This document shows positions 24,798 to 33,164 of a stretch of DNA of 64,000 nucleotides, piece after piece (the stretch's first letter is position 1; every line of letters begins with the position of its first letter). The notes below the pieces were generated by a model, which was given only the letters and a program-made list of their open reading frames with translations, was not told the origin of the DNA and did not search any database. The stretch is from Eubacteriaceae bacterium (GTDB taxonomy: Bacteria; Bacillota; Clostridia; Lachnospirales; Lachnospiraceae), in assembly GCA_910574895.1 (NCBI GenBank), contig CAJTDQ010000008.1:1-64000 (forward strand). The letters are read 5' to 3'. The translations under genes were made by a program, and so were the position numbers.

Positions 24798-26255
24798 ATG
24801 AATTACAAAGTAATAGGGAAATTTATTTCACGGATTCTATTTATAGAAGCAATTTTTATGATACCGGCACTATTAATTAGTATATATGATAATGAAAAGC
24901 CGGCAGTCATTGGTTTTTTAGGAGCAATATTGCTTATCATGATTTTGGCATTTATCCTATATTTTATCTGTAAGAAAGCGAAACAACGTTTTTTTGCGAA
25001 AGAAGGGCTGGTGTGTGTTGGTTTAAGCTGGATTGTTCTAAGTTTATTGGGATGTCTGCCGTTTTATATTTCCGGTGAGATACCTGTATTTATTGATGCG
25101 TTATTTGAGATGGTATCAGGATTTACGACAACAGGAGCGTCTATATTGACAAATGTTGAAGCGATGTCAAGAGGACTTCTATATTGGAGAAGTTTCAGTC
25201 ATTGGCTTGGAGGAATGGGTGTTTTGGTATTTCTTCTGGCAATTGTTCCTGCTGATGGCAGGAGCAACCGATTTACAATGCATTTATTGAGAGCAGAAAG
25301 TCCGGGACCTAATGTTGGGAAATTGACACCAAGAATGAGAGATACTGCAAAGATTTTATATATTTTGTATATTGGTCTCACAGTGTTGAATATTATATTT
25401 TTATTGATCGGAAAAATGCCGGTGTTTGAGGCGTTTTGTACTGCTTTTGGTACAGCAGGAACCGGTGGATTTGGTGTCAAAAATAATAGTATAGCTGGTT
25501 ATAGTCCGTATCTTCAGGGTGTTTGTACAGTATTTATGTTACTGTTCGGAGTAAATTTCAGTTGTTACTATTTATTATTTTTAAAACGGTTTAAGGCTGT
25601 ATTTAAAGATGGAGAACTGAGAATATATTTGGGGATTGTATTTGCAAGCATTGCAATGATTACGGCGAATATATTCAGTCTCTTTGGAAATGTAAAAGAT
25701 GCTTTTCATCATGCGGCATTTACAGTGTCAAGTATTATCACCACTACAGGGTTTTCCACAGAAGATTTTGATTTGTGGCCTGGCTTTTCAAAAGCAATTT
25801 TATTAATATTAATGATGATTGGTGCCTGTGCCGGCAGTACAGGCGGTGGTTTAAAATGTGGAAGACTGCTTATATTAATCCGTAGTGTAAGAAGAAATAT
25901 CAGGCAGACTCTGAATCCAAGAAAAGTAGAAGTAATCCGTAATAGTGGAAATGTAGTTGATGAAAGAATTGTTTCGGGAGTAAACGGTTATTTTGCTGCA
26001 TACATTTTGATTGTATTTATTAGTTTTTTACTAATTTCATTAGATGGACAGAGTATTGTTACAAATCTTTCCGGAGTGGTAGCATGTTTTAATAATATTG
26101 GACCAGGGTTTGAATTAGTGGGACCAACATCCAGTTATGCATTGTTTGGTGCATTTTCGAAGTTTATTCTGATAATAGATATGTTGGCGGGACGTTTGGA
26201 AATATTCCCGATTTTGATTCTTTTGTCCAGAAATACGTGGACAAGTAAAAGATAA
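24798..26255 (+). CDS. trkH: TrkH potassium uptake membrane protein
   Basis: 485 residues, almost all hydrophobic. Pore-loop selectivity motifs of the Trk/Ktr/HKT family are visible: TTTGASILTN, FGTAGTGGFGV, TTTGFSTEDF and CFNNIGPGF, with GACAGSTGGGLKCGRL between. It forms the K+ channel-like pore controlled by TrkA, with which it is co-transcribed. Confidence 0.92.
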   Translation: MNYKVIGKFISRILFIEAIFMIPALLISIYDNEKPAVIGFLGAILLIMILAFILYFICKKAKQRFFAKEGLVCVGLSWIVLSLLGCLPFYISGEIPVFIDALFEMVSGFTTTGASILTNVEAMSRGLLYWRSFSHWLGGMGVLVFLLAIVPADGRSNRFTMHLLRAESPGPNVGKLTPRMRDTAKILYILYIGLTVLNIIFLLIGKMPVFEAFCTAFGTAGTGGFGVKNNSIAGYSPYLQGVCTVFMLLFGVNFSCYYLLFLKRFKAVFKDGELRIYLGIVFASIAMITANIFSLFGNVKDAFHHAAFTVSSIITTTGFSTEDFDLWPGFSKAILLILMMIGACAGSTGGGLKCGRLLILIRSVRRNIRQTLNPRKVEVIRNSGNVVDERIVSGVNGYFAAYILIVFISFLLISLDGQSIVTNLSGVVACFNNIGPGFELVGPTSSYALFGAFSKFILIIDMLAGRLEIFPILILLSRNTWTSKR

Positions 26256-26271
26256 TTATAAAGAGGCAGGT

Positions 26272-27618
26272 ATGAGAAATAAAAAACATAGACATATATC
26301 TACATCACAATTTATATTTTTAGGTTTCCTATTTACAATTATTTTAGGAGGCCTAATTTTAATGCTGCCTTTTGCAAGTTCTGGTGGAAAACAAACATCA
26401 TTTATAGATGCTTTATTTACAGCAACCTCAGCAACTTGTGTTACAGGTCTGGTGGTTCAGGATACAGCCACATACTGGTCGGGGTTTGGTCAGTCTGTAA
26501 TTTTATTCTTAATACAGATTGGAGGAATGGGTGTAATTACCATTGCAGTTTTATTAACAATGATGTCAGGAAGAAAAATCAGCTTAAGGCAGAGAACACT
26601 GATGCAGGAAGCAATTTCTGCACCGAAAATGGGAGGAATAGTAAAACTTACCGGTTTTATATTTAAAGCGATTGTAATAATAGAATTATTGGGAGCACTA
26701 TGTTTGTTTCCCGTGTTTTATAAAGAATTTGGTTTTTTAAAAGGGGTATGGTATGCATTGTTTCATTCGATATCAGCATTTTGTAATGCCGGGTTTGATC
26801 TAATGGGGATAAAAGAACCGTTTTCTTCCATGACAACGCTGTCAGGATCGGTTGTAGTAAATATTGTACTAATGGTTTTGATTGTTGTGGGAGGTCTGGG
26901 ATTTATTACCTGGGAGGATATGAAAGAGCATAAGTTGCATTTGGGAAAATATAGTATGCAGAGCAAAGTAATATTGTTTGTAACGGTAGTATTGATTATT
27001 GTACCGGCAGTTTATTTCTATTTCTGTGAATTTACCAGAGGGGAATGGAGAGATATGTCTGCATCTGATAAGGTAATGGCATCGTTTTTTACTTCTATTA
27101 CACCAAGAACAGCCGGATTTAATACTGTAGATTTCTCAAGACTTACCGGAGCAGGACAGCTTGTTATGATTATGCTGATGTTAATAGGTGGTGCACCGGG
27201 TTCTACAGCCGGAGGAATGAAAGTGACAACCATTGCGGTAATTTTTGCTTCAGCTTTTGCAGTGTTTAGTAAGAGGCAGCAGGCACAGCTTTTTAAGAGA
27301 AGGATTTCAACAGAGATTATTGCAAGAGCAGCAACGATATTATTGATGTATGTGTTTTTATTTGTCATTTCTGCAATTGCAATTAGTACAATAGAGGGAC
27401 TGCCTATTACAGAGGTTATGTTTGAGACAGCATCAGCGGTAGGTACAGTTGGATTGTCATTAGGAATAACACCAGGATTTGGAGTTGCATCTAAAATAAT
27501 TTTAATGATTTTAATGTTTTGTGGAAGAGTGGGAGGACTGACAGTTATTTTTGCTACTGTTTCCGGAAATAATGGAAGTATGGCAAAACTGCCGGAAGAA
27601 AAAATTATGGTAGGATAA
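26272..27618 (+). CDS. ktrB: KtrB potassium uptake membrane protein
   Basis: 448 residues after AGAGGCAGGT. Shorter than TrkH and of Ktr type. Pore motifs: TSATCVTGLVVQDT, SAFCNAGFDLMG, PRTAGFNTVDF and SAVGTVGLSLG, with GGAPGSTAGGMKVTT. Only 16 bases after trkH, so one transcript probably makes both systems, whose relative ion use is unknown. Confidence 0.92.
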   Translation: MRNKKHRHISTSQFIFLGFLFTIILGGLILMLPFASSGGKQTSFIDALFTATSATCVTGLVVQDTATYWSGFGQSVILFLIQIGGMGVITIAVLLTMMSGRKISLRQRTLMQEAISAPKMGGIVKLTGFIFKAIVIIELLGALCLFPVFYKEFGFLKGVWYALFHSISAFCNAGFDLMGIKEPFSSMTTLSGSVVVNIVLMVLIVVGGLGFITWEDMKEHKLHLGKYSMQSKVILFVTVVLIIVPAVYFYFCEFTRGEWRDMSASDKVMASFFTSITPRTAGFNTVDFSRLTGAGQLVMIMLMLIGGAPGSTAGGMKVTTIAVIFASAFAVFSKRQQAQLFKRRISTEIIARAATILLMYVFLFVISAIAISTIEGLPITEVMFETASAVGTVGLSLGITPGFGVASKIILMILMFCGRVGGLTVIFATVSGNNGSMAKLPEEKIMVG

Positions 27619-27663
27619 GGTATTTTCTGAGCAGAGGGAATGCATCAACAGGAGGAATTGGAA

Positions 27664-28311
27664 ATGAAATCAGTTTTGTTAATTGGACTTGGAAGATTTG
27701 GAAGACATATTGCTAAAAATTTGGATGAACTAAATCATCAGGTTATGGCAATTGATAAGAGAGAAGAGAGAGTAAATGCGGTGTTGCCATATGTTACAAA
27801 TGCACAGATTGGAGATTGTACAAATGAAGGATTTCTTAAATCTTTGGGGGTAGGAAATTTTGACGTTTGTATTGTTGCTATAGGTGATGATTTTCAAAAT
27901 TCTCTTGAAACTACATCATTATTAAAAGAGTTGGGAGCAAATCTGGTAGTCTCCAGAGCGGCAAGAGATGTACATGCCAAGTTCTTGTTAAGAAACGGAG
28001 CAGATGAAGTTGTTTATCCAGAAAGACAGTTAGCGAAATGGATGGCATTTCGATATACAGCTGACCATATTTTAGATTATATAGAGTTGGGGAAAGATTT
28101 TTCCATATTTGAAGTGGCACTTCCGGTGAAATGGATTGGAAAAACTGTTGAAGAAGTTAATGTAAGAAGACTCCATAATATTAATATTTTGTCCATTAAG
28201 AACCATGGGGAGTTTAATATGAAAGTTACTCCGGAGACACAGTTTCATGAGGGAGATACGCTGCTTGTGTTAGGACATAATAAAGATATTCAGAAGTGCT
28301 TTCATATTTAA
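27664..28311 (+). CDS. ktrA: KtrA, RCK regulatory subunit of Ktr
   Basis: 215 residues from ATG 27664; AGGAGG precedes it, whereas the ATG at 27640 has none. A single RCK_N (LIGLGRFGRHIAKNL) and RCK_C (GKTVEEVNVRRLHNINIL, FHEGDTLLVLG) unit. It forms the cytoplasmic gating ring for KtrB; in Firmicutes KtrA-type RCK_C domains may bind ATP/ADP or c-di-AMP. Confidence 0.9.
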   Translation: MKSVLLIGLGRFGRHIAKNLDELNHQVMAIDKREERVNAVLPYVTNAQIGDCTNEGFLKSLGVGNFDVCIVAIGDDFQNSLETTSLLKELGANLVVSRAARDVHAKFLLRNGADEVVYPERQLAKWMAFRYTADHILDYIELGKDFSIFEVALPVKWIGKTVEEVNVRRLHNINILSIKNHGEFNMKVTPETQFHEGDTLLVLGHNKDIQKCFHI

Positions 28312-28334
28312 TTGAGTTACGAAGGAGGATTGGC

Positions 28335-29102
28335 TTGGATATTCTGATTATGATAATTGTATGCTTTTTTGCAGGTATGGGAGCAGGGCTTGGAACGGGT
28401 CTTGCAGGGCTATCGGCAGCGGCAGTTGTTTCACCAATGTTGATTACATTTATGGGAATACCGGCTTTTGAGGCAATTGGAATTGCATTAGCATCTGATG
28501 TGCTGGCATCAGCAGTATCGGCATACACTTATGGAAAAAATAAAAACATTGATTTAAAACATGGTATTGTTATGCTGATTTCAGTTTTAGTATTTACTTT
28601 AGTAGGCAGTTATATTGCATCACTAGTACCAAATGGAACAATGGGCGGTTTCTCAAAGGTTATGACCTTATTTGTAGGGTTGAAATTTATTTTTAAACCT
28701 GTCATGAATACGGGAGAAAGGCAGAATGTGAAAAGTGAAAAACAGAAAATGATTCAGTCGATACTTTGTGGTGTGTTAATTGGATTTATATGTGGATTTG
28801 TCGGAGCAGGTGGTGGAATGATGCTGTTATTAGTACTCACCAGCGTGCTTGGATATGAACTGAAACTGGCTGTGGGGACAAGTGTATTTATTATGACATT
28901 TACAGCATTGACAGGTGCTGTCTCTCATTTTGCAATTAGTGGAACGCCGGATATTGGTATTACAGTTTTGTGCATTTTATTTACATTTATCTGGGCAAGG
29001 ATTGGAGCGAGATGGGCAAACAAAGCCAGTGCAAAAATGATGAACCGAGTGACCGGAATAGTTTTATCCGTTCTTGGAGTGGTTATGTTGATTATGAAAT
29101 AG
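28335..29102 (+). CDS. TauE/SafE-family anion exporter
   Basis: 255 residues from TTG 28335. This start is preferred because AGGAGG lies at 28323-28328; an ATG at 28296 is inside ktrA. About eight hydrophobic segments with the two family repeats GAGLGTGLAGLSAAAVV and GFVGAGGGMMLLLVL. Known members export sulfite or organosulfur anions. It follows the K+ genes closely but its substrate is not predictable. Confidence 0.85.
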   Translation: MDILIMIIVCFFAGMGAGLGTGLAGLSAAAVVSPMLITFMGIPAFEAIGIALASDVLASAVSAYTYGKNKNIDLKHGIVMLISVLVFTLVGSYIASLVPNGTMGGFSKVMTLFVGLKFIFKPVMNTGERQNVKSEKQKMIQSILCGVLIGFICGFVGAGGGMMLLLVLTSVLGYELKLAVGTSVFIMTFTALTGAVSHFAISGTPDIGITVLCILFTFIWARIGARWANKASAKMMNRVTGIVLSVLGVVMLIMK

Positions 29103-29132
29103 ATAAATAGTGGCTTATTGGAGATGATTTAT

Positions 29133-29738
29133 ATGAAAATTAAAGTATGTGGACTGACAAGCCCGAAAGAAGCTGAATATTTAAATAGAAATCATGTTGA
29201 TTTTGCAGGAATGGTATTGTTCTTTCCTAAAAGTAAACGAAATATCAATTTAGAGCAGGCAAAATGTATTATGGAGGCACTTGATTATAATATTAAGACA
29301 GTGGCGGTTGTTGTTGCACCTACGGTGGAGCAGATTCTTGAAATACAACAGGCAGGTTTTGACTTTGTGCAGATACACAGCAATATTCCGGAAGGTCTGT
29401 TTGAGAAGATTTGTATTCCAGTTTTAAAAGCATTTAATGTCAATGATTTGGACAAGTTTGAAGAGTATCATAAGAAGGATGGAATTGCAGGGTATGTGTT
29501 TGATGCGGCAGGTTATGGCAGTGGAAAGACTTTTGACTGGAATCTGCTAAAAGATATTCCAAGAGACGATAAATTATTTTTGCTGGCAGGAGGATTAAAT
29601 CCTGAAAATGTAGCAGAGGCAGTTCAGTATGTAAAACCAGATGGTGTGGATGTATCATCCGGCGTAGAATGTGATAATGGTATAGGTAAAGACGGAGAAA
29701 AAGTGGATAGGTTTGTTCAGAAAGTGAAACGCAGTTGA
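29133..29738 (+). CDS. trpF: Phosphoribosylanthranilate isomerase
   Basis: 201 residues from ATG 29133, preceded by TTGGAG. TIM-barrel enzyme of tryptophan synthesis. Seen: start IKVCGLTSPKEA with the catalytic Cys, GMVLFFPKSKR, VQIH, FDAAGYGSGKTFDW, LLAGGLNPENV, and the phosphate-binding end GVDVSSGVE. It is away from other trp genes. The sequence is complete for the family. Confidence 0.9.
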   Translation: MKIKVCGLTSPKEAEYLNRNHVDFAGMVLFFPKSKRNINLEQAKCIMEALDYNIKTVAVVVAPTVEQILEIQQAGFDFVQIHSNIPEGLFEKICIPVLKAFNVNDLDKFEEYHKKDGIAGYVFDAAGYGSGKTFDWNLLKDIPRDDKLFLLAGGLNPENVAEAVQYVKPDGVDVSSGVECDNGIGKDGEKVDRFVQKVKRS

Positions 29739-29795
29739 ACAGGAATTCAAGTTTTTTGAATAATATTTGAATATTATATTCCTACATAATAACCA

Positions 29796-29824
29796 TTGAC
29801 AAAATGAATGATTATATATACAAT
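29796..29824 (+). promoter_or_regulatory. Consensus-like promoter between trpF and hicAB
   Basis: TTGACA (29796-29801), 17 bases, TACAAT (29819-29824). Initiation would fall near 29831, only a few bases before a terminator hairpin, so it would give an RNA of about 40 bases unless the terminator is read through. Confidence 0.55.
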
Positions 29825-29836
29825 ATGATAAACAAG

Positions 29837-29872
29837 GTGCAGTAAAACAATTGTATTACTGCGCTTTTTTAT
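29837..29872 (+). terminator. Rho-independent terminator
   Basis: GCAGTAA (29839-29845) pairs with TTACTGC (29856-29862), followed by GC and TTTTTT. Confidence 0.85.
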
Positions 29873-29880
29873 TTTTTTTG

Positions 29881-29909
29881 TTTACACACGTATCAACACG
29901 TGCTATAAT
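29881..29909 (+). promoter_or_regulatory. hicAB promoter with internal repeats
   Basis: TTTACA (29881-29886), exactly 17 bases, TATAAT (29904-29909), 14 bases before hicA. ACACGT occurs twice in the spacer region, ten bases apart, a possible HicB operator. Confidence 0.7.
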
Positions 29910-29923
29910 GAGAAAGGAGAATA

Positions 29924-30115
29924 ATGAAATACAAAGTCTTATTAAAAATACTTAAACGAAACAAATGTTATATTTTACGACATGGTTCCAGACATGATAT
30001 CTGGTATAGTGAGATATCAAATAAGCAATTTCCTGTACCGAGGCATAAAACAGAATTAAAAACGGGAACATTAAGTAATATATTAAAAGAAGCAGGTATT
30101 AAAGGAGCAAAATAG
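29924..30115 (+). CDS. hicA: HicA mRNA interferase toxin
   Basis: 63 residues after AAAGGAG. The dsRBD-like HicA fold is recognisable: catalytic His in RHGSRHDIWY, then FPVPRHKTELKTGTLSNIL and AGI. HicA cuts mRNA unless bound by HicB. One base separates its stop from the hicB start. Confidence 0.9.
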   Translation: MKYKVLLKILKRNKCYILRHGSRHDIWYSEISNKQFPVPRHKTELKTGTLSNILKEAGIKGAK

Positions 30116-30116
30116 A

Positions 30117-30518
30117 ATGAATACAAAATATGTTTTTCCAGCGGTTTTTACGCCAGAAAAAGATGGAGGTTATTCCATACTGTTTCCGGATTTGGAAGGA
30201 TGTTTTACATGTGGAGATGATTTGATTGATGGAATGCAAATGGCAGAAGATGTATTGGCATTAGTTTTATATAGTTACGAAAAGGAGAATAGAGAAATTC
30301 CTATACCATCAAAAAGGGAAGATATAAAATTACAAGGAAAAGAATTTGTAAATTATGTGGCGTGTGACACGATGGAGTATAGAAAACGATATAATAATAA
30401 GGCTGTAAAAAAGACATTGACAATTCCCGCATGGTTGAATGAGAAGGCTTGCTCTATGAATATAAACTTTTCACAGGTTTTGAAGGAAGCACTGATGAAG
30501 AAGACTGGAATGATGTAA
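30117..30518 (+). CDS. hicB: HicB antitoxin
   Basis: 133 residues. The N-terminal partial RNase H fold FPAVFTPEKDGGYSILFPDL and GCFTCGDDLIDGMQMAEDVL is typical. The C-terminal LTIPAWLNEKACSMNINFSQ resembles a ribbon-helix-helix DNA-binding part, which would bind its own promoter. The pair is intact and so probably active. Confidence 0.9.
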   Translation: MNTKYVFPAVFTPEKDGGYSILFPDLEGCFTCGDDLIDGMQMAEDVLALVLYSYEKENREIPIPSKREDIKLQGKEFVNYVACDTMEYRKRYNNKAVKKTLTIPAWLNEKACSMNINFSQVLKEALMKKTGMM

Positions 30519-30584
30519 TATTACAGAATTGTAAGGTTCAAAATACTGTTTTAATGATATACTATAAAAAAAGAAGGACGTCTT

Positions 30585-31247
30585 ATGAAAAAGATATTGA
30601 TTATAGAAGATGATAAGTCTATCAGTAAAGAGTTGTATAATTTATTAATTCATTCGGGATATGAGACAGAGATTTTAGAGGATTTTTCGAACTCGAAAGA
30701 GGAGGCTTTAAAAAGTCGTGCTGACTTAATTTTATTAGACATTAATATTCCAGAATTAAATGGGGAGCTGCTTTTAAAAGAAATACGGAAAGAATCAGAT
30801 GTGCCGGTGATTATGGTAACCAGTAAAACCAGTGAGGTGGATGAAGGTTTATCAATTTCCTATGGGGCAGACGATTTTATAACGAAACCATACAGCCCGG
30901 CGGTTTTGTTGTTACGAATACAAAATATCTTTAAGAGAATGGAACCCAAAGGAGACAAATTAAAATATAATGATTTGGATGTTAGTCTCAGCAAAGGTAT
31001 TATCAGTAATGGAAAAGAAGAGATAAGACTTACAAAAAATGAGATGATTATATTTTCTTATCTATTAAATAATCAGGGAAAGATTGTTACAAGAGATGAC
31101 TTGATGACAGATTTGTGGAATAATGAAGAGTATATTAACGATAATGCACTGACTGTAAACATAAGCAGACTTAGAAACAAACTCTCAATGTTTGGTTATG
31201 AGAGTGCCATTGAAACGAGAAAGGGACAAGGGTATCTTCTGTTATGA
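30585..31247 (+). CDS. bceR: OmpR-type response regulator (BceR-like)
   Basis: 220 residues. Receiver domain: IEDDKS, Asp in LILLDINIPELNG, Thr in VTSKTS, Lys in ITKPYSP. Winged-helix domain: RLTKNEMIIFSYLL and NALTVNISRLRNKL, GQGYLL. BceR-type regulators turn on the adjacent ABC transporter in response to peptide antibiotics. The stop overlaps the kinase ATG (31244). Confidence 0.85.
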   Translation: MKKILIIEDDKSISKELYNLLIHSGYETEILEDFSNSKEEALKSRADLILLDINIPELNGELLLKEIRKESDVPVIMVTSKTSEVDEGLSISYGADDFITKPYSPAVLLLRIQNIFKRMEPKGDKLKYNDLDVSLSKGIISNGKEEIRLTKNEMIIFSYLLNNQGKIVTRDDLMTDLWNNEEYINDNALTVNISRLRNKLSMFGYESAIETRKGQGYLLL

Positions 31248-32305
31248 AAGTAAGTAAATATTTAAAGGATAAAAAGCTGTCAATAATTTTATTTGTTGCC
31301 TGCTTTTTTATTATGTTAGGAATGTTTTTGGCATTTCGTATTCCGAAACAGTTGATAGCAGCAACAGCTATGATTTGTTTTTTTATGGGAATATGTCTGA
31401 TTCTCATTGATTTATGCAGAAAGAAAAAGTTTTATGATGGACTGGTTGAGAATACAGGTGCATTAGATCAAAAATTTTTAGTTTTAGAAACTTTGGAAAA
31501 GCCAAATTTTTATGAGGGAGAAATTTTATATGAGAATATGTATGAAATCAATAAGTCTATGGTTGAAAGAATAGGAGATTACAGAGAAAATATAGATGAC
31601 TTTAAAGAATATATAGAAATGTGGATACATGAAGTAAAAATACCAATCTCCAGTTTGGTTTTAATGTGTCATAATGACAAAAGAGATAATGAGAGTATTT
31701 CACGGGAGCAGACTTTTTCAATGAATCATATAAATGAAAAGTATATTAAACAAATCAGAAGACTAGATAATTATACGGATCAGGTTTTATATTATATGCG
31801 CAGTAACTGTACAGAAAACGATTATCTGATTAAAGAAACAGCACTTGACAAAATTGTTGCAAATGTACTTATAAAAAATAAAGATGATTTACTGGAAAAT
31901 AAAATGAATATTTCTGTAGATGTAAGAGCGTGTAAGGTCATGACAGATGCAAAATGGATTGAATTTATTTTAAACCAGATTATAAATAATAGTATTAAAT
32001 ATAAAAGAAGTGATATTGATTCCGTGATAAAGATACAGGCAAAAGAGGATGCGGGTAGTGTATATCTTAGTATCTATGATAATGGAATCGGGATTCCATC
32101 TAAAGATGTAGCGAGTGTGTTTAAGAAATCATTTACCGGAGAGAATGGAAGAAAAGGTGCAAAGTCCACGGGTATGGGACTTTATATTGCGAAGAAGCTA
32201 TGTGTGAAATTAGGACATAAAATAGAAATTTCATCAAAGGAGAATCAGTGGACACAGGTAACAATAATATTTGGAAAAAATGATTATTACACATTTGAAA
32301 AGTAA
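31244..32305 (+). CDS. bceS: Intramembrane-sensing histidine kinase (BceS-like)
   Basis: 353 residues. Two close hydrophobic segments (about 14-34 and 40-60) with almost no outside loop, as in BceS kinases that sense through the transporter. H-box MWIHEVKIPISSLVL, N-box IINNSIKY, G1 DNGIGIPSKDV, G2 STGMGLYIAKKL. Confidence 0.87.
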   Translation: MKVSKYLKDKKLSIILFVACFFIMLGMFLAFRIPKQLIAATAMICFFMGICLILIDLCRKKKFYDGLVENTGALDQKFLVLETLEKPNFYEGEILYENMYEINKSMVERIGDYRENIDDFKEYIEMWIHEVKIPISSLVLMCHNDKRDNESISREQTFSMNHINEKYIKQIRRLDNYTDQVLYYMRSNCTENDYLIKETALDKIVANVLIKNKDDLLENKMNISVDVRACKVMTDAKWIEFILNQIINNSIKYKRSDIDSVIKIQAKEDAGSVYLSIYDNGIGIPSKDVASVFKKSFTGENGRKGAKSTGMGLYIAKKLCVKLGHKIEISSKENQWTQVTIIFGKNDYYTFEK

Positions 32306-32335
32306 TCTTACGAAATTGTAATGTTATGTAAGATT
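32304..32335 (+). promoter_or_regulatory. Probable BceR operator before bceAB
   Basis: AATCTTAC (32304-32311) and GTAAGATT (32328-32335) form a perfect 8-bp inverted repeat with 16 bases between. Inside, TTAC-gaaatt-GTAA forms a second one. It sits about 60 bases before bceA, the usual place for BceR-type sites. Confidence 0.65.
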
Positions 32336-32396
32336 AGAATTACGACAGGAGAACAAATTTGCTTTATCATAGTTTTTGTAAGGAGGAGTAAATACG

Positions 32397-33164
32397 ATGG
32401 AAAATATTTTAAAAATTGAAAGAATCGAAAAGTATTATGGAAACAAGTCCAGTCTTACAAAGGCTATTGATAATATATCCTTTGAGGTGGATAAGGGAGA
32501 GTTTGTTGCAATTATGGGAGCATCAGGCTCAGGAAAAACAACTTTACTGAATTGTATTTCAACAATTGACAAAGTAACAGCAGGTAATATTTATGTTGGC
32601 GGACAGAATATTACAAAATTAAAATCAAAAGCATTAAATAAATTCAGAAGAGAAGAATTAGGATTTATTTTTCAGGATTTTAATTTGTTGGATACACTGA
32701 CAGCATATGAAAATATTGCACTGGCATTGTCGATACAGAACGTAAGTGCAGGTGAAATTGACAGCCGAATCAGAAAGGTTGCGTATGATTTGGATATCGA
32801 AAGTGTGTTGAGAAAATATCCGTATCAGATGTCCGGAGGACAGAAACAGAGAGTGGCAAGTGCAAGAGCCATTATTACCAATCCGAAACTGGTTCTGGCA
32901 GATGAGCCGACAGGGGCATTGGATTCAAAGTCAGCCAAGATGCTGTTAGAAAGATTTCATTATCTGAACAGAGATTTACTGGCAACAATACTTATGGTAA
33001 CCCATGATGCATTTACAGCAAGTTATGCATCCAGAGTTATTTTCATCAAGGATGGCAAAATTTTTAATGAACTTCTCAGAGCAGGCAGAAGAAGAAAAGA
33101 ATTTTTTGATGAAATTATTGATGTAGTTACAATGCTAGGCGGGGATTTAAACGATGCTCTTTAA
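32397..33164 (+). CDS. bceA: BceA-type ABC transporter ATPase
   Basis: 255 residues, AGGAGG upstream. Walker A GASGSGKTT, Q-loop FIFQDFNLLD, signature MSGGQKQRVASARAI, Walker B LVLADEPTGALD, H-loop VTHD. The subfamily is that of peptide-antibiotic exporters (MacB/BceA group). It overlaps bceB by 11 bases. Confidence 0.92.
   Translation: MENILKIERIEKYYGNKSSLTKAIDNISFEVDKGEFVAIMGASGSGKTTLLNCISTIDKVTAGNIYVGGQNITKLKSKALNKFRREELGFIFQDFNLLDTLTAYENIALALSIQNVSAGEIDSRIRKVAYDLDIESVLRKYPYQMSGGQKQRVASARAIITNPKLVLADEPTGALDSKSAKMLLERFHYLNRDLLATILMVTHDAFTASYASRVIFIKDGKIFNELLRAGRRRKEFFDEIIDVVTMLGGDLNDAL

Noticed and set aside
29739-29795. GAATAATATTTGAATATTATATTC as an operator
   Set aside because: The repeat is only A/T and close to what composition gives; no associated promoter element on its own.
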